From NCBI RefSeq assembly GCF_900115305.1, contig NZ_FOVW01000009.1, forward strand, positions 98,157-162,156: a DNA stretch of 64,000 nucleotides, written 5' to 3'. The stretch is from Algoriphagus ornithinivorans. GTDB taxonomy: Bacteria; Bacteroidota; Bacteroidia; Cytophagales; Cyclobacteriaceae. The translations under genes were made by a program, and so were the position numbers. The notes under the pieces were generated by a model. That model had not been told where the DNA came from. It was given only the letters and a program-made list of their open reading frames with translations, and ran no database searches. Shown here in pieces: positions 1-8,597 of the stretch. The first letter of the stretch is position 1, and the number at the start of each line of letters is the position of its first letter.

Positions 1-31
1 ATTAATCAAATAACATTTAAAATTTATTTTT

Positions 32-247
32 ATGAAAAAAACTATTATTTATAGATTATTGATATTTTTTATATCAATATTTCAAGTAATCGCACAGGAA
101 TCTGTGCCAGGAGATTCTTACCCTGAGTTTAGTTGTACTGAATTCAGAACAACTTGCGGACGGAATGCAGTGGCTTGTGGTTTTTCTGAAAGAGAAAGAG
201 TACAAGATGCTGCCCATTGGGAGAACTTTTATTGTGGGAATCCTTAA
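32..247 (+). CDS. small secreted cysteine-containing peptide, unknown
   Basis: Encodes 71 residues that I do not recognise as a family. Residues 1-21 form a signal peptide (Lys-rich start, hydrophobic core, cleavage near AQE), so the mature product is about 50 residues. It has four cysteines spaced across the mature part (SC, TCG, ACG, YCG), which suggests two disulfides after export. It sits 66 bp upstream of a GLPGLI gene on the same strand and is followed by a hairpin, so it may be its own short transcript or the first gene of the cluster. The start follows an AT-rich stretch. Small secreted Cys-rich ORFs near GLPGLI/barrel genes are only loosely characterised; the function is unknown. Confidence 0.55.
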   Translation: MKKTIIYRLLIFFISIFQVIAQESVPGDSYPEFSCTEFRTTCGRNAVACGFSERERVQDAAHWENFYCGNP

Positions 248-257
248 AAAGAGGAAT

Positions 258-283
258 GACCGGGGAGAATATTCTCTCCGGTC
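258..283. repeat. near-perfect palindrome / hairpin
   Basis: GACCGGGGAGAAT (258-270) is followed directly by ATTCTCTCCGGTC (271-283). The arms pair along their whole length with a single G-T wobble and essentially no loop. It lies just after the small peptide gene. There is no clear T-run after it, so it could be a weak terminator, a transcript-stabilising hairpin or a protein-binding site. Confidence 0.5.
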
Positions 284-313
284 AAACTATTTGATAAATT
301 TAATTTTAAGAAA

Positions 314-1180
314 ATGATAAAAGCATTTAAACAGTCTATTGTTCATTCATGGCTTATTTTGTCTATTTCACTTTTTCTCCAAACTCAAGCTGTTGGGCAA
401 AAGATGAATTTTGCTTTTTTATATGAAATGGAATACGCGAGAGACAAGTCTGACTTAACTCAGAAAGAAAAAGAACTGATGGTCTTATGGGTTAACTCTA
501 ATAAAAGCTTGTTTCAAAGTTATAATGGATATTTAAGAGATTCAGTTTATCACAGTTATTTAAATATAGCTTCGCAAATTGATAAACTCGGTAAACAAGC
601 CGGAAGTGTAGATATCAACCAGATGTTACAACAAATGGGTCAGTTTCCAACGGCGAAAAACACATATAAAATTTTAAAATCTAGTAATGACCAGAAAATT
701 CTCCAATACAGGAAGCTGTTCAAGACTGATTATTATTTTTCAGAGTCAATTGCCAACTTAAATTGGGTAATAAAAGAGGATACCAAGGATATTTTTGGTT
801 ATACCTGCAACCTTGCACTTCTGGATTACTCTGGTAGGAAGTTTTTCGCTTGGTTTACACCGGAAATCCCATTTAATGATGGGCCTTATATTTTTGGGGG
901 ATTGCCTGGTTTGATTTTGGAGTTATATGATTCAGATTGTGAATACATCTTTAAATTGGTAGGCATTGAAAAAAGGACCATTGAATTTGAAACCTTATAT
1001 CCAAAAAATGCCAAAAAGATAGGAAGAGCCCAATACTTTAAGTTGGAAGATGAGTACAGGGAAAATCCATTCAGCCAAATGAGCGAACTTGATGCAAGTA
1101 GAGTTTCTCCAAGTGATGCAGCTGAGGTACAAAGAAAACTTAAGTCCTTCAATAACCGTCTTGAAAGAGTGATTGATTGA
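314..1180 (+). CDS. GLPGLI family protein
   Basis: A 288-residue exported protein of the Bacteroidota GLPGLI family (TIGR01200-type). The diagnostic block is visible as GGLPGLILEL at about residues 196-205, after a PF-x-GPY-F-GG run. The N-terminus has a signal peptide ending near AVGQ (about residue 29), so it acts in the periplasm or at the outer membrane. The biochemical role of the family is unknown; members are regularly encoded beside outer-membrane beta-barrel proteins with a carboxypeptidase-like regulatory domain, exactly as here. Its TGA stop overlaps the next ATG by one base (TGATG), which indicates translational coupling and a joint function. Confidence 0.88.
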   Translation: MIKAFKQSIVHSWLILSISLFLQTQAVGQKMNFAFLYEMEYARDKSDLTQKEKELMVLWVNSNKSLFQSYNGYLRDSVYHSYLNIASQIDKLGKQAGSVDINQMLQQMGQFPTAKNTYKILKSSNDQKILQYRKLFKTDYYFSESIANLNWVIKEDTKDIFGYTCNLALLDYSGRKFFAWFTPEIPFNDGPYIFGGLPGLILELYDSDCEYIFKLVGIEKRTIEFETLYPKNAKKIGRAQYFKLEDEYRENPFSQMSELDASRVSPSDAAEVQRKLKSFNNRLERVID

Positions 1181-3831
1181 TGTCTGTGAGATTAGTCATT
1201 TATTGTTTTTTTTTCTTCTATTTAGCAAGCTTTGAAGGCCATGGTCAAACTTTTGTTTCTGGCAAAATTCAAAACCCCACCAAACCTCAACTTTTAAAAG
1301 GTGTCAATATTCTCCTTCAATCAAAAAAAGATTCAGGAATTTTAGCTTTTGCAGTAAGTCAGGAAGATGGTAGTTTTTCTTTAACCATTGATTCTTCCTT
1401 GGATAGCATTTGGCTTGTTGCCAAATCCTTAACAATAGAAAATATTGAACTTAAGATTTCAAATGAAACTCAGGTTTTACGGCTTGATGTAAAAGAGAGT
1501 GAGCTTGAGATAGAAGAGTTTATACTAGAAGGAATTAAGAGTCCGATTTCCCAAAAAAAGGATACACTTTCCTATGATATTGAATCTTTTAAAAGTCAAA
1601 GCGATAAAACACTAATTGATGTACTTCAGCGATTACCTGGTATCGAAATTAACAGCAATGGAACTATCAACTACAAGGGAGAGGCAATTCAAAAATTTTA
1701 TATCGAAGGACTGGATTTACTGGAGGGAAGGTATAATCTAGCTACTCAAAATATGCCAGTGGATGCTGTAAAATCCGTGGAGGTTTTAGAAAACCATCAG
1801 CCTATCAAAATGCTCGAAGAAAGGGAGTTTTCATCTAAATCCTCCATAAATATCAGGTTAAAACGAAAAAATGTGATTCTAGGAAGAGGATATGCTGAGG
1901 GTGGATTTCCGGGGATTTGGGATGCTAAAGTAGCACCTATGATTTTTAGCAATGACTTTCAATCAATTGTTAGTTTAGGATTTAATAATGCAGGCAGACT
2001 TTTATCAGATGAAATAGAAAATCTGGGATCTGATTCTTTTCAATCAAAAGAAAATTTGCAAAATCAGTGGTTCAGGCCTTCAGGTATTAGAAGAGACTCA
2101 GGTTCAGGTGATAGGTTTATTTTTAATAAAAGTACGTTAGCCTCAGTGAATACCATCAAGAAAAGATCGGATAATTTTCATATTAAAACAGCCCTGGATT
2201 TTTCCAGTGAGGATTTCAATAACTCTTATCAGGTTCGTAAATCCTACTTTTTAGAATCTGGAAGATTAGATTTTTTAGAATCTGGTTTTTTTAAGGAAAA
2301 GAGAGACCATTTCAACCTTAATGTAAATATGATAAAAAATTCTAGTGTGGATTTTTTTTCAAATCAGTTTGGTATAGGGATCTTCAACACAAAATCTATC
2401 AGTGACTTGGTTTTTCAAAGCCAAAGTTTAGATCAAAGAATAAAAAGTCCTGATTTTTTAATCTCTAATATTTTCAAAAAGTTAATTGACATAAAATCAG
2501 GTATTGTTGACATAAACTCAACCTCTTTCTTTATGGTTCAATCGCCAGAGTTATTGACCAGCCCTCCTTTTTTAGGAATATTGCAGGATAGCAGCATGCA
2601 AAGCGGTATGAGTTTTCAAAAAGTTAGATATTTGCTGTATGACTTTAACAATAGCCTGACCCTAAAAGGGTTAAGGTTTTTAAATCTCAGTTCTTCTAGT
2701 GCTGTAGGTATTAAGGCCAGGAATTCGAGTTTAGAATCTGCCTCCTTTTTAGGAGACGAATTACTTGGGTTTTCTTTTCAAAATAATTTGACTTTGCAAG
2801 AAGTTGCAGGATTGACTTCTGTCTCGTTTGAGAAAAATACTGAAAGTATCAAGGCTAAAGTCATTATTCCTGTGAAATACATACATTATAAATTGCGAGA
2901 TGTTTTTGAAAATAAAGTGCTTGATGAGGTTAATCAAGTAATTATTGAACCTGAGGCATTTTTAAATTTTGATTTTAACCCTTCATTGAGTTTTAGAAAT
3001 TTCATTTCGAGAAAGGTTTCAATAGGTAGTTTATATGACCTTTATCCAGGTCAAATTTTCGTGAATTATCAAACAGTACAAGTTAAAGACGCTCCTGTAC
3101 CTCTAATAAAATCCAATAAGCTATCATTCAGCCAAAACTTCAAGGATCCACTTTATTCTTTATTTCTTAATTCTTCCATTTCATTAGGGTTAAACAGCCG
3201 AAACACCCTAATGAAAAGTGAGGTAGAGGATAGTGGCTTAGTTAGATTACGTGCTATTGCTAGAGATAATATTGAGAAATCATTTTCTTGGAATGGGGAT
3301 GGCAGTAAATATTTCCCCACTGTAAGAACTACCATGGCAATCGGCTCTAGTTATAATTGGATTTTTAGAGAGTTTGCAATTAATGAATCCTTTCAATTTT
3401 TAAACTATTATAGATGGAATGGATTTTTAAAAGCAGTTTATAGAAAAGTAGGGAAAGTGAATTTTGAACTAAAATATGATTATTCCTCGATCCGATCTAT
3501 TGCCGAAGAATCTTTTGATAATTCATTGTTCTTGTCCTCTCCGTCAATTTCTATTTTTGTTTTTCCTGATGATAATCAAAATCTAAAATTAACTTTTGAG
3601 GCCTTGGCTATAAACTCAATTTCTGGTTCTTCAAATACCTCAGTCAGTTTTTTGGATTTTGCATACAACTATAAGGTGCCCGAAAAAAAAATAGAGTTTA
3701 GTGTGATCGGTGCAAACCTTCTGGGCCAAAATCGATTGACTTCTGTTTCTAATTCTTCTTTCATATTTATAGAGGAATCAAGAGTTTTAAGACCAAGGCA
3801 AGTAACTTTTAGGATAGAATATTCCTTTTAA
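1180..3831 (+). CDS. outer-membrane beta-barrel receptor-like protein with carboxypeptidase-regulatory domain
   Basis: About 883 residues. A signal peptide (to about GHGQ, residue 23) precedes a carboxypeptidase-regulatory-like beta-sandwich (about 25-110). A TonB-receptor-like plug follows: DVLQRLPGIEI, then YIEGLDLL and the AVKSVEVLENHQP segment (about 150-210). The rest is a long series of amphipathic strands ending in an aromatic C-terminus (RIEYSF), typical of an outer-membrane barrel. It is the usual partner of GLPGLI proteins and probably moves or binds an unknown ligand. The start is taken at ATG 1180, overlapping the GLPGLI stop, rather than the TTG one codon earlier. No strong terminator follows. 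Confidence 0.85.
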   Translation: MSVRLVIYCFFFFYLASFEGHGQTFVSGKIQNPTKPQLLKGVNILLQSKKDSGILAFAVSQEDGSFSLTIDSSLDSIWLVAKSLTIENIELKISNETQVLRLDVKESELEIEEFILEGIKSPISQKKDTLSYDIESFKSQSDKTLIDVLQRLPGIEINSNGTINYKGEAIQKFYIEGLDLLEGRYNLATQNMPVDAVKSVEVLENHQPIKMLEEREFSSKSSINIRLKRKNVILGRGYAEGGFPGIWDAKVAPMIFSNDFQSIVSLGFNNAGRLLSDEIENLGSDSFQSKENLQNQWFRPSGIRRDSGSGDRFIFNKSTLASVNTIKKRSDNFHIKTALDFSSEDFNNSYQVRKSYFLESGRLDFLESGFFKEKRDHFNLNVNMIKNSSVDFFSNQFGIGIFNTKSISDLVFQSQSLDQRIKSPDFLISNIFKKLIDIKSGIVDINSTSFFMVQSPELLTSPPFLGILQDSSMQSGMSFQKVRYLLYDFNNSLTLKGLRFLNLSSSSAVGIKARNSSLESASFLGDELLGFSFQNNLTLQEVAGLTSVSFEKNTESIKAKVIIPVKYIHYKLRDVFENKVLDEVNQVIIEPEAFLNFDFNPSLSFRNFISRKVSIGSLYDLYPGQIFVNYQTVQVKDAPVPLIKSNKLSFSQNFKDPLYSLFLNSSISLGLNSRNTLMKSEVEDSGLVRLRAIARDNIEKSFSWNGDGSKYFPTVRTTMAIGSSYNWIFREFAINESFQFLNYYRWNGFLKAVYRKVGKVNFELKYDYSSIRSIAEESFDNSLFLSSPSISIFVFPDDNQNLKLTFEALAINSISGSSNTSVSFLDFAYNYKVPEKKIEFSVIGANLLGQNRLTSVSNSSFIFIEESRVLRPRQVTFRIEYSF

Positions 3832-4050
3832 GGTTGGAGTTTTTTTTAAAAAACGGAGGTAGCGAAATAGCACAAAGTAAATAGTGTTATTATTCTTGTT
3901 TTTCGCATTTGAATCACTTGTTAAATTATGTTTTTAAGTAGTAAGATTTGATTCAACATTGCAAATCAGGCCAATTATCAAGGCGATTTTTAATTGAGTA
4001 TTAAATTGGTTTATCTTAATCTAAGGTCAAAAACCTTATCATAAAGAAAA
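3832..4050. other. intergenic region, no gene seen
   Basis: AT-rich spacer between two convergent genes. It holds a T-run close to the end of the barrel gene (3841-3848) but no convincing stem. I see no open frame of note on either strand and no repeat. Confidence 0.5.
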
Positions 4051-4080
4051 AAACCGCCTCGAGCTCAATCGAAGCGGTTT
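4051..4080 (-). terminator. Rho-independent terminator of sucD
   Basis: AAACCGC (4051-4057) pairs with GCGGTTT (4074-4080), and the inner bases TCGA/TCGA extend the stem around a 6-nt loop. Read on the minus strand the stem is followed by a long T-rich run, so it ends the sucD transcript. Confidence 0.85.
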
Positions 4081-4119
4081 CAATTTATGGTTTATCGGTC
4101 ACCCGATAGTAACAATTTA

Positions 4120-5001
4120 TTAAGCGTTCACGCCCAAAACTTTGGCCATAACAGCACCAATTTCGGCTGGAGATTCTGCTACGTGAATTCCGTTTTCTCT
4201 CATGATTCTCATTTTGGCTACAGCTGTATCATCTGCTCCTCCAATGATGGCACCTGCGTGTCCCATTCTTCTTCCCGGAGGCGCTGTCTGTCCAGCGATG
4301 AAACCTACAACAGGTTTTTTGTTTCCAGTTTCTCTGATCCACTTCGCAGCTTCTGCTTCGTAGTTTCCTCCGATTTCTCCAATCATCACGATAGCATCGG
4401 TCTCAGGATCTTCCATGAGCATTTGAACAGCCTGCTTGGTAGAGGTTCCGATAATTGGGTCACCGCCAATACCGATAGCAGTAGACACACCCAAACCTGC
4501 TTTGGCAACCTGATCAGCTGCTTCGTAGGTCAAGGTTCCAGATTTAGATACGATACCAATTCTACCTTGCTTGAACACGAAGCCAGGCATGATACCTACT
4601 TTTGCTTCTCCTGGAGTGATGACTCCTGGACAGTTTGGTCCGATCAAGATAGCCCCTCTTTCTTTGATATAAGGCTTGGCCTTCATCATATCAGCTACAG
4701 GAATGCCTTCCGTGATAGCGATGATTACTTTGATTCCTGCATCAGCTGCTTCCATAATTGCATCAGCTGCGAAAGCAGGTGGAACAAAAATGATAGAGGT
4801 ATCTGCACCAGTCTTCTGAACAGCTTCTTCTACAGAATTAAACACTGGCTTTTCCAAATGAGTTGAGCCTCCTTTTCCTGGAGTTACGCCACCAACTACA
4901 TTGGTGCCATACTCGATCATTTGCTGTGCGTGAAAAGAGCCCTCAGATCCGGTGAATCCTTGTACGATTACCTTGGAATTTTTATTGACTAGTACACTCA
5001 T
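4120..5001 (-). CDS. sucD: succinyl-CoA synthetase subunit alpha
   Basis: The 293-residue alpha subunit of succinyl-CoA synthetase, which interconverts succinyl-CoA and succinate with substrate-level phosphorylation in the TCA cycle. Visible features are the N-terminal CoA-binding Rossmann part ([13 protein letters not shown]), the [12 protein letters not shown] segment, and the C-terminal GHAGAIIGG loop carrying the phosphohistidine. Length is normal for the family. The open frame extends 29 codons upstream, but the family starts at [10 protein letters not shown], so ATG at 5001 is chosen; a well-formed promoter lies inside that extension. sucC is not adjacent. It also links to the methylmalonyl-CoA mutase route elsewhere in the window. 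Confidence 0.96.
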   Translation of the reverse strand: MSVLVNKNSKVIVQGFTGSEGSFHAQQMIEYGTNVVGGVTPGKGGSTHLEKPVFNSVEEAVQKTGADTSIIFVPPAFAADAIMEAADAGIKVIIAITEGIPVADMMKAKPYIKERGAILIGPNCPGVITPGEAKVGIMPGFVFKQGRIGIVSKSGTLTYEAADQVAKAGLGVSTAIGIGGDPIIGTSTKQAVQMLMEDPETDAIVMIGEIGGNYEAEAAKWIRETGNKKPVVGFIAGQTAPPGRRMGHAGAIIGGADDTAVAKMRIMRENGIHVAESPAEIGAVMAKVLGVNA

Positions 5002-5024
5002 GCGTCGATTTTTAAAGTTTGGCA

Positions 5025-5055
5025 CAAAAATAAGAGAAACCGACCGCTGACAAAA
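5025..5055 (-). promoter_or_regulatory. sucD promoter (Bacteroidota type)
   Basis: On the minus strand TTTTG (5051-5055) is followed after 18 nt by TATTTTTG (5025-5032), an exact match to the Bacteroidota -7 consensus TAnnTTTG. The predicted transcript start is near 5018, about 17 nt before the sucD ATG. Confidence 0.65.
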
Positions 5056-5115
5056 GAATATATCAACAATATCCACTTTATTTGACATACGGCATCTTTT
5101 TCTAATTTAGCCTTT

Positions 5116-8100
5116 ATGAAACTTAACACCCTGAGGTTTCTGCTCTTAATCACCTTTACAGTGATCACTGTAGCCACCCAGGCACAAACATTTAAATTCA
5201 ATTCTAATCCTAAAGGGGTTCAGCTGCCTGTACAAACGGTTTTGCAGGCTGAGCAGGATACTTTGGGCAGGATATGGTTTTCCACTACAAGAGGTATATT
5301 TTTCTCAGATGGCTTTCAAACCTATGAACTACCTGATAGCTTAAAATCACTTTTTGATTATCAAATCAATATCCATAAAGATGAGGATGGAATGATTTGG
5401 TTATACAATGACCGAGGCTATGGTAAATTTTTGAAAGGGGGCTATGGAAGTTGGGAAGAAGTCAGTTTCCCTGAAAAGCTGAGAGACAATGATGTTTTTT
5501 ATATTTTCTTCAGCACTAGAGGGAAGGGCAAGGAAAAGGAGTATGTGCTGGACACCAATTATGAGTTAATATTTTGGAGGGAAGGAGAACAAGCTCATGT
5601 TTTCTATAAGAAAAACAAAGACTGGGGAAAATTGGGTCACTTGGGAGGCAGTAGAGACTATCCGATATTTTTTCTTTCAAACTCCACCCTAAGATTTGTC
5701 AATGGTAAATTTGATGAATACAACTGGGAAAACTCCATCTTACCCTCACCGCCTGTGATGGTCAAGAAGTCTCCTGAAACAGAAGAATTTTATTTTTTAG
5801 GAAGTAATTATTTGGCAAAAGGAGACTCGGAACTTAATGCTTCTGAAATCATTGATTCTAACCTTAAAAAAGATTTTACATTCCTTAGGGATTATTTCGA
5901 TTTACAGTTTTCCAAAGGGAGCGTTTTCTATTTCTTTAATTCAAATCTGAGAAAACTAAGCTATGGTACCCAGCGATTCTTGGATATTAACATAGAGCCC
6001 CTTTTCAGAGTATTTTATATCCATGATTTTTTGATTGACAGAGAAGGAGTTTTGTGGATTGTAACGAGTAGAGGCTTAGTTAATCTCAATAGTTTAGCCT
6101 TCCAGACTTACAATGCGCAGGTTTCAGGCTTGTTGAGTGATGAAGTAACTGCCATTTCTAATATTCCCGGAGAGGATTCTTATCTGATTGGATTTAATAA
6201 CGGGATTCAAAAAGTTTCAAGAAGTGGTATCCAAAATATCTATGTGGACTCCAATTCCGGAGTGATTCCTAATAGTAGAATCGTGAATTTTTCTATTCAA
6301 GATGAGAATACAATTTGGTTTTCGGCCAATATTCGGGGAGTAGGAAAATATAATGTGAAGACGGGAAACGTACAGATTTTTCCGCATCCCGAAAAAGAGG
6401 GAGTTTCTTCGATATATGCATTTGGTGATTCCTTGATGATCACCACTCCAAAGTCTGTGTATTTAGCTTCCACGAAAGGTAATTTTCAGAATTTGTATTC
6501 AAATTCTCTGAAGTCACAGCTGGAAGAAATCATGAATGGCTTCTACCACCTTCGAAAAGCTGGAAAACTATCAGACGGAAGAAAAATAATAATCAGAGCA
6601 AGCAGGCTCGTGAATGAGAGAAGAATCATACAGGAAAATGGACTTTTAATTGCCGAGGGATATGATTATCTGGAAACAGAAAATGGGATTTTGTTGGGCA
6701 CAGAGACTGGTCTGAAAATCATAAAAAATGATACAATCCTTCCTTTTGAAGTGAATGGCAACACTGTTAACCGAGCGGTTTTTTCAATTCTGAAAGACTC
6801 AAAAGGAGTGATCTGGCTAGGAACCGATGATGGAATTTTTAAAATAGATCAATTGCAAATCAAGCATTTGAACAGTCAAAATGGATTGGCTGATAATGAG
6901 ACCAACCGAGGGGCGTTGATAGAAGGGAACCGAGGTTTGATTCTAATTGGAACTTTAGACGGATTTTCCATTTTTAAGCCTGATGAGCAGTTTTTTGCAC
7001 AGGGGGAACCCAAATTACATTTGAATTCCATTTTCTTGGGTGGAAATCAGATTGAAGAAGGTGCTGAGTTAAAGGTGCCGTATGAGAAAAATACCCTTGA
7101 AATTAATTATTCAGCTATTGGATTCAATGAGGAAGATGAATTATGGGTTCACTATAGAGTAATTGGCCTGAATGAAAATTGGGAGATCCTTAAAAATCCT
7201 AAATCTTCCAGAATATTCTTGCCCAATCTTCCTGCGGGGGAATATCAGGTTGAAATTAAGGCTTCCTATGAAGGGACCAATTTCTCCGATGCTATCACTA
7301 CACCAGTTTTCACGGTTTTAAGGCCCTTTTATCTGAGAGCCTGGTTTTTGATAATGCTTGCTCTGTTTCTGGTGGGGGTAGGGTTTTTTATCAATTCATT
7401 TTTCGACCAATTGAGAAAATTGGGGGTTTTGGAGAGCGTATTGTCTAAAAAAGATAAAGAAAAAGTGCATGCAGAAGAGCAATTCAAGAATGTATGGGAT
7501 AGCTCCAAAGATGCCTTGTTGTTGAGTATAGATGGGAAAAAAATAGTTGCTGCAAATCCTTCCTTCGCATTTTTAGTTAAAAAAGCTCCTGAAAATTTAG
7601 AGGGAGAAAATCTTCAAGAAATTATTCAAGACACCAAGTTTTTTAAATCTTTCTATAAAACATTGGATCAATTGGATACAATTGGTTTGACCTTCTTGCA
7701 GGAGGTGAAGTGGAGTAATCAAAGTCTGGAAATGGAGGTCTATACCAAAGTAATCAATTCTGAGATTCAGGATGGGCGATTGATTTTGACGGTCTTCAGA
7801 GATGTGACAATCGAAAGACAGATTGAAAAAAAGCTGACCGAGGCAAAAGAAAAAGCGGAAGAAGCCAATAGATTTAAAACGAGTTTATTGTCCAATGTGA
7901 GTCATGAAATCAGAACCCCACTAAATGTGATTTTGGGAGGTACAGAGCATATCATGATGCAATACTCCAAAGACCCTAAATTACTTTCGGAGTTGGATTT
8001 GATTCTTCAGAGCGGGGAAAGGTTGCTCACTACTATTTCCTCGATTTTGGATATGGCGAAGATAGAGGCAAATAAAATGCAGGTATCATATTCTTTCTTT

Positions 8101-8550
8101 GACGTTAAAGCTTTTATATCTGCGATCATGAAACCCTATTTTTCTCATGCGGAACGAAAAGGACTTCAATTAGAACTTGAATTTCTAAAAGATAGAATAG
8201 AAGGAAGCTCGGATAAACGTTTTCTGGAAATGATCATCAATAACCTGATCGGAAATGCTATGAAATACACCGAATCAGGTGTGGTAAAAATGACTGTAGA
8301 TCATGTTGGTGATCATCTGAAAATTGAGATCTTGGATAATGGAGTTGGTATGGAGGAAGATTTCCTACAAAAGGTTTTTGATCCTTTTGAACAGGAGAGT
8401 AGTGGAAATCAGAGAAAGTTTGAGGGAACAGGTTTGGGCATGACCATTACCAAAAATCTTTTGGAATTATTGAAAGGAAGTATTCACTTAGAGAGCGCTA
8501 AAAATAAAGGGACGAGAGTAATAGTTGAAATTCCATTGTCAGAATCATAA
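5116..8550 (+). CDS. periplasmic-sensor histidine kinase with beta-propeller input domain
   Basis: A 1144-residue membrane sensor kinase. A signal peptide (1-24) precedes two-component-regulator propeller (Reg_prop) repeats such as DTLGRIWFSTTRGIF and SKGVIWLGTDDGIFKI. A Y_Y_Y domain lies at about 655-735, one membrane helix at about 739-765, and a PAS-like domain at about 790-900. The kinase core has the H-box SHEIRTP with His930, the N-box near Asn1047 and the G-boxes DNGVGM (about 1074) and GTGLGM. It resembles Bacteroidota hybrid sensors but stops after the ATPase domain, with no receiver and no AraC domain. The next gene supplies a receiver, so the two probably form a relay. The ligand is unknown. 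Confidence 0.9.
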   Translation: MKLNTLRFLLLITFTVITVATQAQTFKFNSNPKGVQLPVQTVLQAEQDTLGRIWFSTTRGIFFSDGFQTYELPDSLKSLFDYQINIHKDEDGMIWLYNDRGYGKFLKGGYGSWEEVSFPEKLRDNDVFYIFFSTRGKGKEKEYVLDTNYELIFWREGEQAHVFYKKNKDWGKLGHLGGSRDYPIFFLSNSTLRFVNGKFDEYNWENSILPSPPVMVKKSPETEEFYFLGSNYLAKGDSELNASEIIDSNLKKDFTFLRDYFDLQFSKGSVFYFFNSNLRKLSYGTQRFLDINIEPLFRVFYIHDFLIDREGVLWIVTSRGLVNLNSLAFQTYNAQVSGLLSDEVTAISNIPGEDSYLIGFNNGIQKVSRSGIQNIYVDSNSGVIPNSRIVNFSIQDENTIWFSANIRGVGKYNVKTGNVQIFPHPEKEGVSSIYAFGDSLMITTPKSVYLASTKGNFQNLYSNSLKSQLEEIMNGFYHLRKAGKLSDGRKIIIRASRLVNERRIIQENGLLIAEGYDYLETENGILLGTETGLKIIKNDTILPFEVNGNTVNRAVFSILKDSKGVIWLGTDDGIFKIDQLQIKHLNSQNGLADNETNRGALIEGNRGLILIGTLDGFSIFKPDEQFFAQGEPKLHLNSIFLGGNQIEEGAELKVPYEKNTLEINYSAIGFNEEDELWVHYRVIGLNENWEILKNPKSSRIFLPNLPAGEYQVEIKASYEGTNFSDAITTPVFTVLRPFYLRAWFLIMLALFLVGVGFFINSFFDQLRKLGVLESVLSKKDKEKVHAEEQFKNVWDSSKDALLLSIDGKKIVAANPSFAFLVKKAPENLEGENLQEIIQDTKFFKSFYKTLDQLDTIGLTFLQEVKWSNQSLEMEVYTKVINSEIQDGRLILTVFRDVTIERQIEKKLTEAKEKAEEANRFKTSLLSNVSHEIRTPLNVILGGTEHIMMQYSKDPKLLSELDLILQSGERLLTTISSILDMAKIEANKMQVSYSFFDVKAFISAIMKPYFSHAERKGLQLELEFLKDRIEGSSDKRFLEMIINNLIGNAMKYTESGVVKMTVDHVGDHLKIEILDNGVGMEEDFLQKVFDPFEQESSGNQRKFEGTGLGMTITKNLLELLKGSIHLESAKNKGTRVIVEIPLSES

Positions 8551-8597
8551 TTTTTGTATTTTTCCTAATCTAATCTTAACCGGGATCCAAAGTTTAA

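Noticed and set aside
4087..4866. 259-codon plus-strand ORF opposite sucD
   Set aside because: It lies wholly antisense to the well-conserved sucD gene and is rich in Ser/His/Cys with no domain pattern; a shadow frame.
5002..5088. 29-codon N-terminal extension of sucD
   Set aside because: Not present in the family, and it contains an exact promoter match for sucD.
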